A stretch of DNA of 64,000 bases from LD21 sp963715785 (GTDB lineage: Bacteria > Bacteroidota > Bacteroidia > Bacteroidales > VadinHA17). Shown here piece after piece: positions 9,043-19,700 of the stretch; the first letter of the stretch is position 1; every line of letters begins with the position of its first letter. Where the stretch lies: contig OY970276.1 in NCBI GenBank assembly GCA_963715785.1, positions 2,108,001 to 2,172,000 on the forward strand, read 5' to 3'. Below the pieces are notes generated by a model. It saw only the letters and a program-made list of their open reading frames with translations. It made no database searches and was not told the DNA's origin. The position numbers and the translations under genes are program-made.

Positions 9043-10566
9043 ATGATGAAGAACAGGAAGACGTTTCTGATGATACTCGATGGCTGGGGTATAGGCGATG
9101 GTTCAAAAGCAGATGTCATAAGCCAGGTACCAACACCAAATCTTACCTATTATAAAAATAACTTTCCACTTTCCAGACTTCATGCATCGGGAGAAGACGT
9201 AGGATTGCCAGATGGGCAAATGGGAAATTCTGAGGTTGGCCATCTTAATATCGGAGCAGGAAGGGTCATCTATCAGGATCTGGTTAAGATAAACAAGGAA
9301 TGCAAGACAGGTGATCTCAAAAGAAACAAAGTCCTGATAGATGCATTTTCATATGCACGGGATAACAAAAAGCAGGTTCATTTTATGGGATTGCTTTCTG
9401 ATGGAGGTGTTCATTCTCTTGATAAACATCTTTATTACCTGTGCGACATGACAAAAGACTATGGATTGAAAGATGTTTTTATCCATGGTTTTGGCGATGG
9501 ACGCGATACTGATCCGAGAAGCGGAGTTGGATATATGCGGGATCTTCTTGGTCATCTTAAAAAATCCAATGGGAGGGTGGCATCATTTGTCGGACGGTTC
9601 TATGCAATGGACCGCGACAAACGATGGGAGAGAATCAAGGAAGCATACGACCTTCTGGTAAAAGGTATTGGCACGCCAACTGATGATATTCTTAAAAGTA
9701 TGCAGGAATCTTATAATGCCGGTGTAACTGACGAATTCATGAAGCCCATCGTTGTTACCGACAAGTCGGGAAACCCAGTTGGCCTTGTCAGGGAAGGAGA
9801 TGTAATTGTTTTTACAAATTTCAGGAACGACAGGGCAAAGGAGCTTACAATTGTCCTCACACAGAAAGACATGCCCGAATACAGCATGAAGACTATTCCT
9901 CTGTACTATTGCACAATGACACCATACGATTCTACATTTACAGGACTTCATATTATTTATCCTAAGGACAATGCTAACAATACCATAGGAGAGATACTTG
10001 CTGCAGCAGGAAAACATCAGCTGAGAATTGCCGAAACTGAAAAATATGCTCATGTTACCTTCTTCTTTTCAGGCGGAAGGGAAGAGAAATTCAACAATGA
10101 GGAGAGGATAATGATTCCTTCTCCAAAAGTTGCAACTTATGACCTGCAGCCTGAAATGAGCGCTTATGCCGTTACAGATGCAGTTGTTAAGGCCATAGAA
10201 ACAGAAAAGTTCGATTTCATATGCCTGAACTTTGCAAATGGAGATATGGTTGGACATACAGGAGTGTATGATGCGATCAAAAAAGCTATTATGACTGTGG
10301 ACGAGTGTGCCGGATCGGTTATAAAAGCTGCCCGGAGTCATGGTTATGATGTCCTTATCATAGCAGACCATGGGAATGCTGATAAGGTGTTGAATGAAGA
10401 CGGTTCTCCTAATACTGCGCATTCACTCAATCCTGTTCCCTGCATTCTTGTGACTGACGACTATAAGACAATTAAAGAGGGGATCCTTGCAGATGTCGCA
10501 CCTACATTACTGACTATTATGGGAATCCCGATACCTGAAGATATGACCGGTAAAGTATTGGTTTAA
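9043..10566 (+). CDS. gpmI: 2,3-bisphosphoglycerate-independent phosphoglycerate mutase
   Basis: GpmI interconverts 3- and 2-phosphoglycerate in glycolysis and gluconeogenesis, using two manganese ions and a phosphoserine intermediate. The start is one of two adjacent ATGs (9043 or 9046); the longer open frame from a TTG at 8977 lacks conservation. The product is about 507 residues, the normal family length. Visible motifs are MILDGWG at the N-terminus, the catalytic serine in MGNSEVGHLNIGAGR, the substrate site DGRDTDPRSG, FVGRFYAMDRDKRW, and the metal-binding ADHGNAD near the C-terminus. The gene is complete and stands alone. Confidence 0.96.
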   Translation: MMKNRKTFLMILDGWGIGDGSKADVISQVPTPNLTYYKNNFPLSRLHASGEDVGLPDGQMGNSEVGHLNIGAGRVIYQDLVKINKECKTGDLKRNKVLIDAFSYARDNKKQVHFMGLLSDGGVHSLDKHLYYLCDMTKDYGLKDVFIHGFGDGRDTDPRSGVGYMRDLLGHLKKSNGRVASFVGRFYAMDRDKRWERIKEAYDLLVKGIGTPTDDILKSMQESYNAGVTDEFMKPIVVTDKSGNPVGLVREGDVIVFTNFRNDRAKELTIVLTQKDMPEYSMKTIPLYYCTMTPYDSTFTGLHIIYPKDNANNTIGEILAAAGKHQLRIAETEKYAHVTFFFSGGREEKFNNEERIMIPSPKVATYDLQPEMSAYAVTDAVVKAIETEKFDFICLNFANGDMVGHTGVYDAIKKAIMTVDECAGSVIKAARSHGYDVLIIADHGNADKVLNEDGSPNTAHSLNPVPCILVTDDYKTIKEGILADVAPTLLTIMGIPIPEDMTGKVLV

Positions 10567-10690
10567 TATCTCTGTGCCGCTCTGTGTCTTCTCTGTGTTC
10601 TCAGTGTAAGTTCTTCTTCAATTTTCTCTGAGATTTTCACAGAGTTCCGATAGTTATCGGAAACGCAGAGTTAAAAACAATAATTATACT
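10567..10690. repeat. Intergenic CTCTGTG-type repeat with palindrome
   Basis: This stretch has several CTCTGTG copies followed by inverse CACAGAG/CGCAGAG copies and a TTCCGATAGTTATCGGAA palindrome. Simple intergenic repeats of this style are scattered in Bacteroidota genomes. It contains no coding signal. Confidence 0.5.
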
Positions 10691-10703
10691 GTTTTAGAAA
10701 AAT

Positions 10704-11288
10704 ATGCTGCGAATCAACAATACCATATTCAGTTTCGATATTCTTGAGAAAAAGTTTATTTGCGACCTTCCTAAATGCCTGGGAAACTGTTGCCGGTATG
10801 GAGATTCAGGTGCCCCATTGACTGAAGATGAGGCTAAAATTCTTGAAGAAATATTTGAAAAAGTCAAACCCTATCTCCGATCTGAAGGTATTGCAGCAAT
10901 AAATTCATTAGGAACAAGCGTAACAGATTTTGAAAATGAGAAGGTAACACCCCTGATCGGTAATGAAGAATGTGCATACACAAATAAGGATGGCAATATA
11001 TTTCTGTGCGGGATAGAACAAGCGTGGGCTGACGGGAAGATCTCTTTCAGGAAACCCCTTTCATGTCATCTGTTTCCGATTCGTATCAAGCAATATTCCG
11101 ATTTCATGGCTGTTAATTATGAAGAGCTGGCAATATGCCTTCCTGCGCGCGTTCAGGGTAAGAGGAAGAATGTATATGTTTATCAGTTCCTTAAGGAGCC
11201 TTTAACAAGAGCACTTGGAGAAGGTCTTTATAATGAATTATGTATTGCAGCAACTCAATTAAGAAAGAATAATACTCTGAAAAAATAG
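10704..11288 (+). CDS. DUF3109 family cysteine-rich protein
   Basis: This 194-residue protein has the pattern CDLPKCLGNCCRYGDSG at residues 20-36 and further cysteines in EECAYT, FLCGIEQA, LSCHLFPIR and ICLP. The cysteine clusters suggest a bound metal or iron-sulfur centre, as in the related YkgJ/CxxCxxCC group. The family is common and conserved in Bacteroidota, but its function is unknown. It follows gpmI after 137 bp and probably has its own promoter. Confidence 0.85.
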   Translation: MLRINNTIFSFDILEKKFICDLPKCLGNCCRYGDSGAPLTEDEAKILEEIFEKVKPYLRSEGIAAINSLGTSVTDFENEKVTPLIGNEECAYTNKDGNIFLCGIEQAWADGKISFRKPLSCHLFPIRIKQYSDFMAVNYEELAICLPARVQGKRKNVYVYQFLKEPLTRALGEGLYNELCIAATQLRKNNTLKK

Positions 11289-11549
11289 TCAGCAAACCTG
11301 CTAACTTTCCCTGCCTGTATCACTTTTCACATAAATGTGTATTTGAGATGAAACAAATACAAATATTCTTTGTTATTCGTTTTTGAATTCATGACATTTT
11401 AATTGTTAGACCTACTAACTACGATTAATAAACAATTCAAAAAGGGTGGAAGTATGCTGCACTCAAATTTCTTAAAAGTCTCGTATTAAGGGTTTACCAA
11501 TTATTGTTTCAGGTAGTTTCAAATTGATGTGAACTTAAATTCTAAATTT

Positions 11550-14500
11550 ATGAAGAAACTTTTACTCCTTCTGCTATTAGCCGGGATTTCAAGCCGTATG
11601 ACGGTTTTTGCCCAGGCTACTGTCATTACCGGTACGGTTACTTCTGCAACACCGGGGGAGGGTCCTATCGTAGGAGCCGCCGTCCGTGTGAAGGGCACCG
11701 AAACCGGTGTTCTGACTGACATTAATGGAAAGTATTCTATCCCAGTGCCGAAAGGCAGTACAACTTTACAATTCTCCTTCCTGGGGATGAAGTCTCAGGA
11801 CGTTGAGATAAATGGAAGACAAGTGGTGGATGTTGTACTGGAGACGGAAATGACCGGTCTAAAAGAAGTTGTTGTTACCGCCCTTGGTGTTTCTCGCGAG
11901 AAAAAGTCATTAGGCTATTCGACTGAAGCGGTGTCAAATGATGCAATAACGACCATAAAAACCGACAACTTCGTAAACAATCTGACGGGTAAAGTCGCCG
12001 GCGTCGACGTAACAGCCAACGGGAATATGGGTGGGTCAACCAATATTGTGATCAGGGGCGACAAGTCATTGACGGGGAATAACCAGGCGCTTTTCGTTGT
12101 TGATGGTGTACCAATCGATAATTCAATTACCAATAATAATAGTGAAGTTACAGGAAGAAACGGGTACGATTATGGAAATGCCGCTTCTGATATAAACCCT
12201 GAGGATATTGCATCAATTGATGTTCTTAAAGGCGCTGCTGCATCTGCATTGTACGGTTCGAGAGCGGCTAATGGTGTTATAATGATAACAACCAAAAAAG
12301 GGTCATACCGTCCCGGAAAAGGCGTGGGTGTAACATTAAGCTCTAATGTTACTCTTGGATATATAGATAAAAGTACTTTTCCCACTTATCAGCATAGTTA
12401 TGGAGCTGGTTACGGTCCGTTTTACAGCTCTGGCGCTCATCCCGGACTTGACCACTATGCTGATGTGAACGGTGATGGTATTATTGATTACACCGTTCCA
12501 TTTTATGAAGATGCCTCTTTTGGGGAGAAATTTGATCCCAATCTACTGGTATACCAGTTTGATTCCTTTGTCCCTGAGTCGCCGAATTACGGTAAGGCAA
12601 CGCCCTGGGTAGCTGCCAAAAACGGTCCTGAAAAATTCTTTCAGACTGCAGTAACCTATACAAACAGCATAGCTATATCGGGCGGCACTGAAAAGTCAAC
12701 ATTCAGACTTGGGTACACCAGTCTTTATCAGACTGGTGTCTTGCCCAACAGCCTGCTTAATAGAAATAATCTCTCATTTAATGCCAGTTATAATGTGCTC
12801 AAGAACCTTAAGTTTTCAGCTTCTGCCAATTATATAGGAGACAACGATAAGGGACGAAATGCAACAGGGTATAATCCAAACAACATGTCATCCTTCCGGC
12901 AATGGTTCGAAGTTAATGTCGACATTGACCTGCTGAAATACTTGTATAATCAAACTAATCAGAATGTTACATGGAACAGGAAAGCTTATAATGATCCGAC
13001 ACCAAATTACTGGGACAACCCTTATTGGGAACGCTATCAGAATTATGAATCGGATGGAAGAAACCGTTTGATAGGATATTCGCAGCTGGATTGGACTGCC
13101 ACTGACTGGCTAAGCCTGATGGGACGTGTTTCAATTGACACTTACAATGACCTTCAGGAAGAAAGGAAAGCAGTTGGGTCAGTGGCGGGAGAATTTGGTG
13201 TTGGAATTCCAACTGTTACCTCTGGATACTCACGGCTTACCAAAACTTATAGTGAAGTAATTGGGGATTTTATGGCTACTTTTAAGAAAGATATCACCCC
13301 TGATTTCAATATAAATGGATTATTAGGCACAAATATCCGCCGTCATAAGGTAGATCAGGTATTTGAATCTACAAACAATGGATTGAGCGTGCCGGGTGTA
13401 TACGCTCTGAGTAACAGCGTTGATCCTATGGCTCCTCCGGAAGAGCTGCTTGCAAGAATAGGACAAAACGGATACTTCGGTAGCGTTTCTCTCGGTTATA
13501 AGAGTATGCTTTATCTGGATGGCACCTACAGGGTAGACCAATCATCAACTCTGCCAAAAAACCATTGGACATACCAATATCCCTCAATCTCAGGCAGCTT
13601 TGTTTTCTCAGAGCTCATTAAGCAGAAATGGCTTTCACTTGGTAAAGTAAGACTAAATTATGCTGAAGTCGGTAATGATGCTCCATTTGCCAGTGTTTTG
13701 GATACTTATGTACCCGTGGCTCCTTTTGCCGGCACTCCGCTTGTTACAGTCTCAAACACCAAAAATAACGCCGATCTGAAACCGGAACGCACAAAAAGCG
13801 TGGAAACCGGACTGGAAATGAACTTCTTTCAGAATCGCCTGGGTTTTGACCTGGCATTATATAAATCAAATACAGTTGACCAGATCATTCCGGTTTCAGT
13901 ATCTTTTGCAACAGGATACGGTGCAAAATTTGTCAATGCCGGTGAGATACAAAATAAAGGTATCGAGCTGAAACTTACAGGTACACCTTTAAAAATAGGT
14001 GATTTCCGCTGGGACATCACCATTAACTGGGCAGCCAACAGGAATAAAGTTGTTTCTCTTGAGGATGGCATTCAAAACCTTCAGCTTGCATCGCTTCAGG
14101 GAGGTGTTACCATAAATGCACGTGTGGGTGAACCATACGGAACAATTCAGGGTACTGATTATGTGTTCTCCGCGGATGGCCAGCGTGTAATCGGATCTAA
14201 CGGTTACTACGAGATATCTCCTACATCCGATAATGTTATAGGTAATGTAAACCCCGACTGGAAAGGAGGTATCCAGGATGTTTTCAGCTATAAGAATATA
14301 AGCCTGAGTTTCCTGGTAGACATTCAGAAGGGTGGTTCTATTTTTTCGCTTGATCAGTCTTATGGGTTGTCGACAGGGATTTACCCTGAAACCGTATTTA
14401 CCAATGATCTTGGCAACCCTGTCAGAAATCCTGTTATCGGAAGCGCAACCACAGGTTATGATCCTTCAAGCGGAGGAGTAATTCTCAAAGGTGTATTTGA

Positions 14501-14834
14501 AGATGGAACTCCGAACAATGTAAGGGTTCAGGGTAACGACTACAGACTTTTCGGTTACTATGAAAATCCTAACTCTGCTTTTATATATGATGCCTCCTTT
14601 GTCAAGCTTCGGGAAGTTTCTTTAACTTATAATTTTCCAAAAGCGTTTATGGCCAAAATATTTATTGAAGGAGCATCGATAAGCTTTGTAGGTTCAAATC
14701 TCTGGATAATTCACAAAAATCTTCCTTATTCCGATCCGGAAGCAAGCCAGAGTGCAGGTAATATTCAGGGATGGCAGAGTGGCGTTATGCCAGCTGTCCG
14801 CAATTTTGGTTTTAGTCTGAAAGTTCAATTCTAA
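11550..14834 (+). CDS. SusC/RagA-family TonB-dependent outer-membrane transporter (first pair)
   Basis: The 1094-residue product begins with a signal peptide (MKKLLLLLLLAGISS...VFAQ). A carboxypeptidase-regulatory-like domain follows (about 25-105), then the plug with the diagnostic segment ASALYGSRAANGVIMITTKK near residue 230, and a long beta-barrel ending in FGFSLKVQF, whose terminal phenylalanine is typical of barrel insertion. SusC proteins are the TonB-powered channels of SusCD 'pedal-bin' importers. The ATG at 11550 is chosen over the GTG at 11529 because it starts the signal peptide directly. A susD gene follows after 10 bp. The substrate cannot be read from sequence; no glycosidase, peptidase or sigma/anti-sigma gene is adjacent. 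Confidence 0.95.
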   Translation: MKKLLLLLLLAGISSRMTVFAQATVITGTVTSATPGEGPIVGAAVRVKGTETGVLTDINGKYSIPVPKGSTTLQFSFLGMKSQDVEINGRQVVDVVLETEMTGLKEVVVTALGVSREKKSLGYSTEAVSNDAITTIKTDNFVNNLTGKVAGVDVTANGNMGGSTNIVIRGDKSLTGNNQALFVVDGVPIDNSITNNNSEVTGRNGYDYGNAASDINPEDIASIDVLKGAAASALYGSRAANGVIMITTKKGSYRPGKGVGVTLSSNVTLGYIDKSTFPTYQHSYGAGYGPFYSSGAHPGLDHYADVNGDGIIDYTVPFYEDASFGEKFDPNLLVYQFDSFVPESPNYGKATPWVAAKNGPEKFFQTAVTYTNSIAISGGTEKSTFRLGYTSLYQTGVLPNSLLNRNNLSFNASYNVLKNLKFSASANYIGDNDKGRNATGYNPNNMSSFRQWFEVNVDIDLLKYLYNQTNQNVTWNRKAYNDPTPNYWDNPYWERYQNYESDGRNRLIGYSQLDWTATDWLSLMGRVSIDTYNDLQEERKAVGSVAGEFGVGIPTVTSGYSRLTKTYSEVIGDFMATFKKDITPDFNINGLLGTNIRRHKVDQVFESTNNGLSVPGVYALSNSVDPMAPPEELLARIGQNGYFGSVSLGYKSMLYLDGTYRVDQSSTLPKNHWTYQYPSISGSFVFSELIKQKWLSLGKVRLNYAEVGNDAPFASVLDTYVPVAPFAGTPLVTVSNTKNNADLKPERTKSVETGLEMNFFQNRLGFDLALYKSNTVDQIIPVSVSFATGYGAKFVNAGEIQNKGIELKLTGTPLKIGDFRWDITINWAANRNKVVSLEDGIQNLQLASLQGGVTINARVGEPYGTIQGTDYVFSADGQRVIGSNGYYEISPTSDNVIGNVNPDWKGGIQDVFSYKNISLSFLVDIQKGGSIFSLDQSYGLSTGIYPETVFTNDLGNPVRNPVIGSATTGYDPSSGGVILKGVFEDGTPNNVRVQGNDYRLFGYYENPNSAFIYDASFVKLREVSLTYNFPKAFMAKIFIEGASISFVGSNLWIIHKNLPYSDPEASQSAGNIQGWQSGVMPAVRNFGFSLKVQF

Positions 14835-14844
14835 TTAGGTAATC

Positions 14845-16332
14845 ATGAAAACAAAATATATATCATTACTGCTGCTGGCTGCTTTATTTGCGTCATGCAC
14901 TAAAAATTTTGAGAAGTTCAATACGGATATCAAAAACCCATCTAAAGTCACTGGCGAAGCATTATTCTCCAGAGCAGAACTGGCATTGGTGGATCAGGTC
15001 ACCAGCACAGATGTGAATTTGAATGTATTTAAGCTTTTTGATCAATACTGGACTGAGACTACATATACTGATGAGGCCAATTATAATTTAGTATCGCGGA
15101 CCATTCCGGATAACACCTTCCAGCAATATTTTGTCGGGGATGTTACAAAACAGGGTGGATTTCTCGAAGACTTTAAGCAAGGATCGCAACTAATAAAGCA
15201 GGAAGTTCCCGTAACACCTGATGATGCGGGTGTTATTGCAAACAAGCTTGCCATCATTGACATTCTGGATGTTTATGCTTTCCAGAATCTGGTTGATATA
15301 TTTGGTAATGTGCCTTATTCACAGGCTCTTGATATTAATAATATATCGCCTGCCTATGATGATGCAGCCACTATCTACTCCGATCTGTTAACCAGAATTG
15401 ATACATCACAGGCTCATCTCGATCCCGCATTTGGAAGTTTTGGTTCCGCTGACCTGATCTATTCAGGAGATGTTGCGAAGTGGAAAAAGTTTGCAAATAC
15501 ACTCAAGCTTAAAATAGGCATCACGCTGTCAGATGTGAATCCGACCCTGGCTCAGGCAACCGTTCAGGCTGCCTTGACCGCAGGAGTATTTACCTCAGCG
15601 GATGATGATGCCTTGCTGCCTTATGAAGGAGCAATTCATACCAACCCCATATATACAAATATTGTAACGAGCGGGAGGCAGGATTTTGTGGCAGCGAATA
15701 CTATAATCGATTTATTGAAATCACTAACTGATCCGCGTATAGGTCTTTATTTTACTCTTGTTGACACTTCGAGCGTTTCTGCTGTGCAAAAACTTGTTTA
15801 TCTGGGTGGACCTTACGGATACAGCGACCCGTATGCAAAATATTCGCACATAGCGCCTGCAATACTCGATCCTACTTTCCATGGCATACTGCTCACCTAT
15901 GATGAAGCCCTGTTTTATGAGGCTGAAGCTGCTGAGAGAGCATTCACGACAGGAAGTGTCCCAGGTGATCTTTACAACTCCGCAATCACAGAGTCAATAC
16001 TGTTCTGGGGAGGAACACAGGCGCAGGCCACTGCCTATCTGGCTCAGCCAAATGTTGCATATGCAACCGCTTCAGGCACCTGGCAGCAGAAGATCGGCAC
16101 GCAGGCCTATCTTGCGTTCTATACCAGGGGTCTTGAAGGCTTCACTGAATGGAGGAGACTCGATTTTCCGATTTTGAATCTTCCGCCAGCCATAACTAAT
16201 TACAGCCAGATCCCTAAAAGATACACTTACCCGGTAAATGAACAGACTCTTAACAAGGCCAACTATCAGGCAGCTGCTACTGCGATAGGAGGCGATTTAC
16301 AGACAACAAGGATCTTCTGGGATACAAAATAA
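14845..16332 (+). CDS. SusD/RagB-like surface lipoprotein (first pair)
   Basis: This 495-residue protein has a lipoprotein signal peptide with its cysteine in LLAALFASCTKNF. The SusD-like body follows, with TPR-type helices; segments such as DQYWTETTYTDEANYN, DVYAFQNLVDIFGNVPYSQAL and EALFYEAEAAERAF are typical of the SusD-like_2 group. It is the lid that captures substrate for the SusC channel encoded 10 bp upstream. The transcript probably ends at the hairpin 30 bp downstream. Confidence 0.93.
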   Translation: MKTKYISLLLLAALFASCTKNFEKFNTDIKNPSKVTGEALFSRAELALVDQVTSTDVNLNVFKLFDQYWTETTYTDEANYNLVSRTIPDNTFQQYFVGDVTKQGGFLEDFKQGSQLIKQEVPVTPDDAGVIANKLAIIDILDVYAFQNLVDIFGNVPYSQALDINNISPAYDDAATIYSDLLTRIDTSQAHLDPAFGSFGSADLIYSGDVAKWKKFANTLKLKIGITLSDVNPTLAQATVQAALTAGVFTSADDDALLPYEGAIHTNPIYTNIVTSGRQDFVAANTIIDLLKSLTDPRIGLYFTLVDTSSVSAVQKLVYLGGPYGYSDPYAKYSHIAPAILDPTFHGILLTYDEALFYEAEAAERAFTTGSVPGDLYNSAITESILFWGGTQAQATAYLAQPNVAYATASGTWQQKIGTQAYLAFYTRGLEGFTEWRRLDFPILNLPPAITNYSQIPKRYTYPVNEQTLNKANYQAAATAIGGDLQTTRIFWDTK

Positions 16333-16362
16333 TTGATACATTGATTTTTAGAAACAAAAGCG

Positions 16363-16392
16363 AAGGGTGTCTCAAAAGAGCACCCTTTTTTA
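16363..16392 (+). terminator. Rho-independent terminator after the first SusCD pair
   Basis: GGGTGTCTC, an AAAA loop and GAGCACCC form a stem with one bulge, followed by six T residues. It lies 30 bp after the susD stop. Confidence 0.8.
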
Positions 16393-16735
16393 TGTTCATT
16401 TGACTAAGTCGAGCTCGCCCTTCCAGGGCTTCAAAAAACGCAAAATGCAGAATTAATTGATGATTAGACAAACTTCGGATTTTAAATAATGTTTAAAGAA
16501 GTATGAACAAAACATTTATTATCTCACTTGTAAAAAGCACCTGAAAAATGAAGTTTTATTAATAAAAATTCAGATTTTTATCTTCACTTTGACATATACT
16601 GTTTGGCAGTGTCAAATAATTAATTATTTTGTAGACGCTTCTGATTTGCCCACCTATTCGTGATATTAATAACAAAATGTCTAACTATGCTTTCAATTCA
16701 TTTTTAAAATAACCCGGATAATATTTTTTTTTTAT
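16393..16735. other. Non-coding region upstream of the second SusCD operon
   Basis: No gene is seen in this AT-rich stretch. Its only structured element is an inverted repeat at 16589-16615, and the next operon's promoter begins at its end. Confidence 0.6.
16589..16615. promoter_or_regulatory. Inverted repeat, possible operator or leader hairpin
   Basis: TTGAC and GTCAA form outer arms, and ACTG and CAGT form inner arms, around a TTTGG loop with a small ATAT bulge. It lies about 120 bp upstream of the promoter of the second susC, so a regulator binding site is possible. This is inference from symmetry alone. Confidence 0.35.
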
Positions 16736-16767
16736 TTTGGAGATTAAATATAGAACTCCTATATTTG
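16736..16767 (+). promoter_or_regulatory. Bacteroidota-type promoter of the second SusCD operon
   Basis: TTTG at 16736-16739 and TATATTTG at 16760-16767 are separated by 20 bp, close to the TTTG-N19-TAnnTTTG consensus of the Bacteroidota primary sigma factor. The -7 box ends 32 bp before the susC ATG. Confidence 0.7.
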
Positions 16768-16799
16768 GCTGTTAAATTAAAACCTAAAACTAATTTCGT

Positions 16800-19700
16800 A
16801 TGAAGAAACTATTTCTGCTGATTGTTTTGTTTGTGTTTATAAGTGGCTTCACTTTAATGGCACAGACAATAGTCATTACAGGTACGGTTACCTCTTCAGT
16901 TCAAGGGGAAGGTGCAATTCCTGGTGTTACTATTACTGTAAAAGGTACAACCGTTGGTACCCTTTCAGATGTAAATGGAAAATTTTCACTTACAGCACCA
17001 CAGAATGCAACTACCCTGGTTTTCTCCTATATTGGGATGAAAAGACAGGAAGTTGAAATCGGAGGCCGTAAAGTAATTGATGTTATAATGGAACCCGACC
17101 TTCTGGGTTTAAATGAAGTTGTCGTAACGGCCTTTGGTATTAAAAGGCAGGCTAAGGAACTCGGTGTTGCAACTGCACAGGTATCAGATAAAGTACTTAC
17201 CCAGTCGGGAGTCAGCAACGTAGTAAATGGTTTGACTGCCAAAGTATCTGGTTTGCAAATCAACACTGTTAATAATGGTGTTAACCCCGATACGAGGATC
17301 ACTCTTAGAGGAAACCGCCACTTCCTGGCAAGTAACCAGGCTCTGGTTGTTCTCGATGGAGTTCCGGTAAGCGCAACTTACCTTAGCTCAATTAACCCTA
17401 ACGACATAGCAAATGTAAACGTACTGAAAGGTGCAAGTGCATCTGCTCTTTATGGAAACGATGCTTCAAACGGGGTTTTGGTAATTACCACGAAAAGAGG
17501 AGCTGCCGGTGGTGCACCTACTATTACAGTAAGTAATACGACCACTTTTGAACAGATCTCATATCTTCCAAAACTACAAAATCGTTTTGGCTCAGGTGAT
17601 GGTGAGGACACAATCAATGGCAATCCGAATTACACCTTCTGGATTGGTCGCGACAGGAACACAAGTCCTTATACCTCCTATGAGAACCAGAGCTTTGGTC
17701 CCGAATTTAACGGCCAGCAGGTTATCCTTGGTGGAATTCTGGCTGATGGTTCATACCAGATGGTTAAATACAGCCCGGTACCTAATCAGAAAAAGAAATT
17801 TTTCGATACCGGTATTACTACCCAGAATGACGTTTCTTACTCAGTGGGTGACGATAAGAACAGCTTTTATCTTTCAGCCCAGGATGTAAAAACAACCGGT
17901 ACTGTCCCGGGTGACAAGAACAGGAGAACAAGTGTACGCGTCGCAGGTTCAAGAACAACCGGTATCTTTCACGCAGATTACACTGTAGGTTATACCCAGA
18001 CAAATACTGATGTTTCCGGTGATGATCCGTTCCAGCAGAGACCTGTTTACTGGACAGTATTAAATACCCCGGCACAGGTTGATCTTACAGCTTATAAGGA
18101 CATTGACAATAATAAATTTGCCAATAATAACGGATACTATAATGCATATTATATGAACCCTTACTGGCAGATTAACAATTCAAGATACAAAACCAAGACT
18201 AATGACCTCCTTGGATCAGTACTCCTCTCATTGAGCCCCGCAAAATGGATCGACATATCCTATCGCACGGGTTTGACTTATACGGGTACGAACCATACCT
18301 ATTTCAGGGACCCGCTTGTATACAACGATTATATGAAAGGCGACCCATGGCAGGCTGGAGCTAATGCTGTAACTTCACCGTATGCAGGAGTATCATGGGA
18401 TTATCTTGAAAACACTACTATAATGACTGGAGACTTGCTGATCCAGATGAATCACAAAATAGGTGATTTCGGAGGTAAACTGATCTTAGGACAGTCTGCT
18501 TACTCACTGAAAGACAGATATATTTATGTAGGCAACAACTCTATAGTTATTCCTGGTTTATATAACGTAGGAAACCGCCTTGGTGAGCTTGGCTCAAATG
18601 GTGGGACAAATTCTGGTGGAAACTATAATACCAGCGGAATTAATGAAGCCAATAACGATAGAAATTCTTTGGGTCTGTTTGCCGACCTTACATTAAACTA
18701 TAAGGATTTTATTTTCCTTCATGGATCAGCACGTAATGACTGGGATTCAAGACTTTCAAAAGCTAATCGCTCATTCTTCTATCCGGGACTTGATATTAGC
18801 GTTGTTCTTACAGATGCTATTCCTTCACTTAAAGACAATGCTGTATTATCATTCGCAAAGGTCAGAGGTAGTGTATCAAAAACAGGTCAGATCTCACTTG
18901 CAAATTTTTACGCTACACTTCCTTCATTTAACCCTGGTCAGGGTAATAATTCAGCCACTGCATTCCCATACGGAAACCTGGCTGGATTCTCTCTTAACAC
19001 AACACTTAGCAATCCAAACCTGAAACCTGAACTTACAAGGGAAATTGAAGCAGGACTTGAGTTGGGATTCTTAAAAAGCAGAATTGGTCTCGATATCAGC
19101 GCTTATCAGTCTAATACAAAAGACCAGACAATTCCGGCAACAATATCCTATGCAACCGGCTATAACGGTGCATATATAAATGCAGGAGAACTTGAGACAC
19201 AGGGTCTTGAACTTGACCTCAAACTTAATCCTGTAGTCAATGCAGGTGAATTCAGCTGGAATATGACGATCAGTTATGCTTATAATACCAGTAAGGTTAT
19301 ATCAATCTATGGAGATCTTAAAGAACTTCCGATTGCTGATATATCCTATGCAATCGTTGGTCAGCAGTTCCCGGCCCTTAAAGTAACCGACTTCCTCAGA
19401 GACCCTCAGGGTCATATTGTTGTTGATGCCTCCACCGGATACCCGATAAGGGACCCGGCATTGAAGCAGATGGGACATGGTAACCCGAATAATATTCTTG
19501 GTATCACAAATAATTTTACATGGAAGGGATTTAATCTTAATATTGTTGCTGACTACAGAAGCGGGAACAATGTTGACAACTGGGTGGGTAACGCACTAAA
19601 CTTCACCGGAACATCATGGTTCTCAGCTCAGAACGGACGACAGAATTTCATTATTCCTGGTTCTGTTATCAATACAGGAACAGCTGCTAACCCGGTTTAT

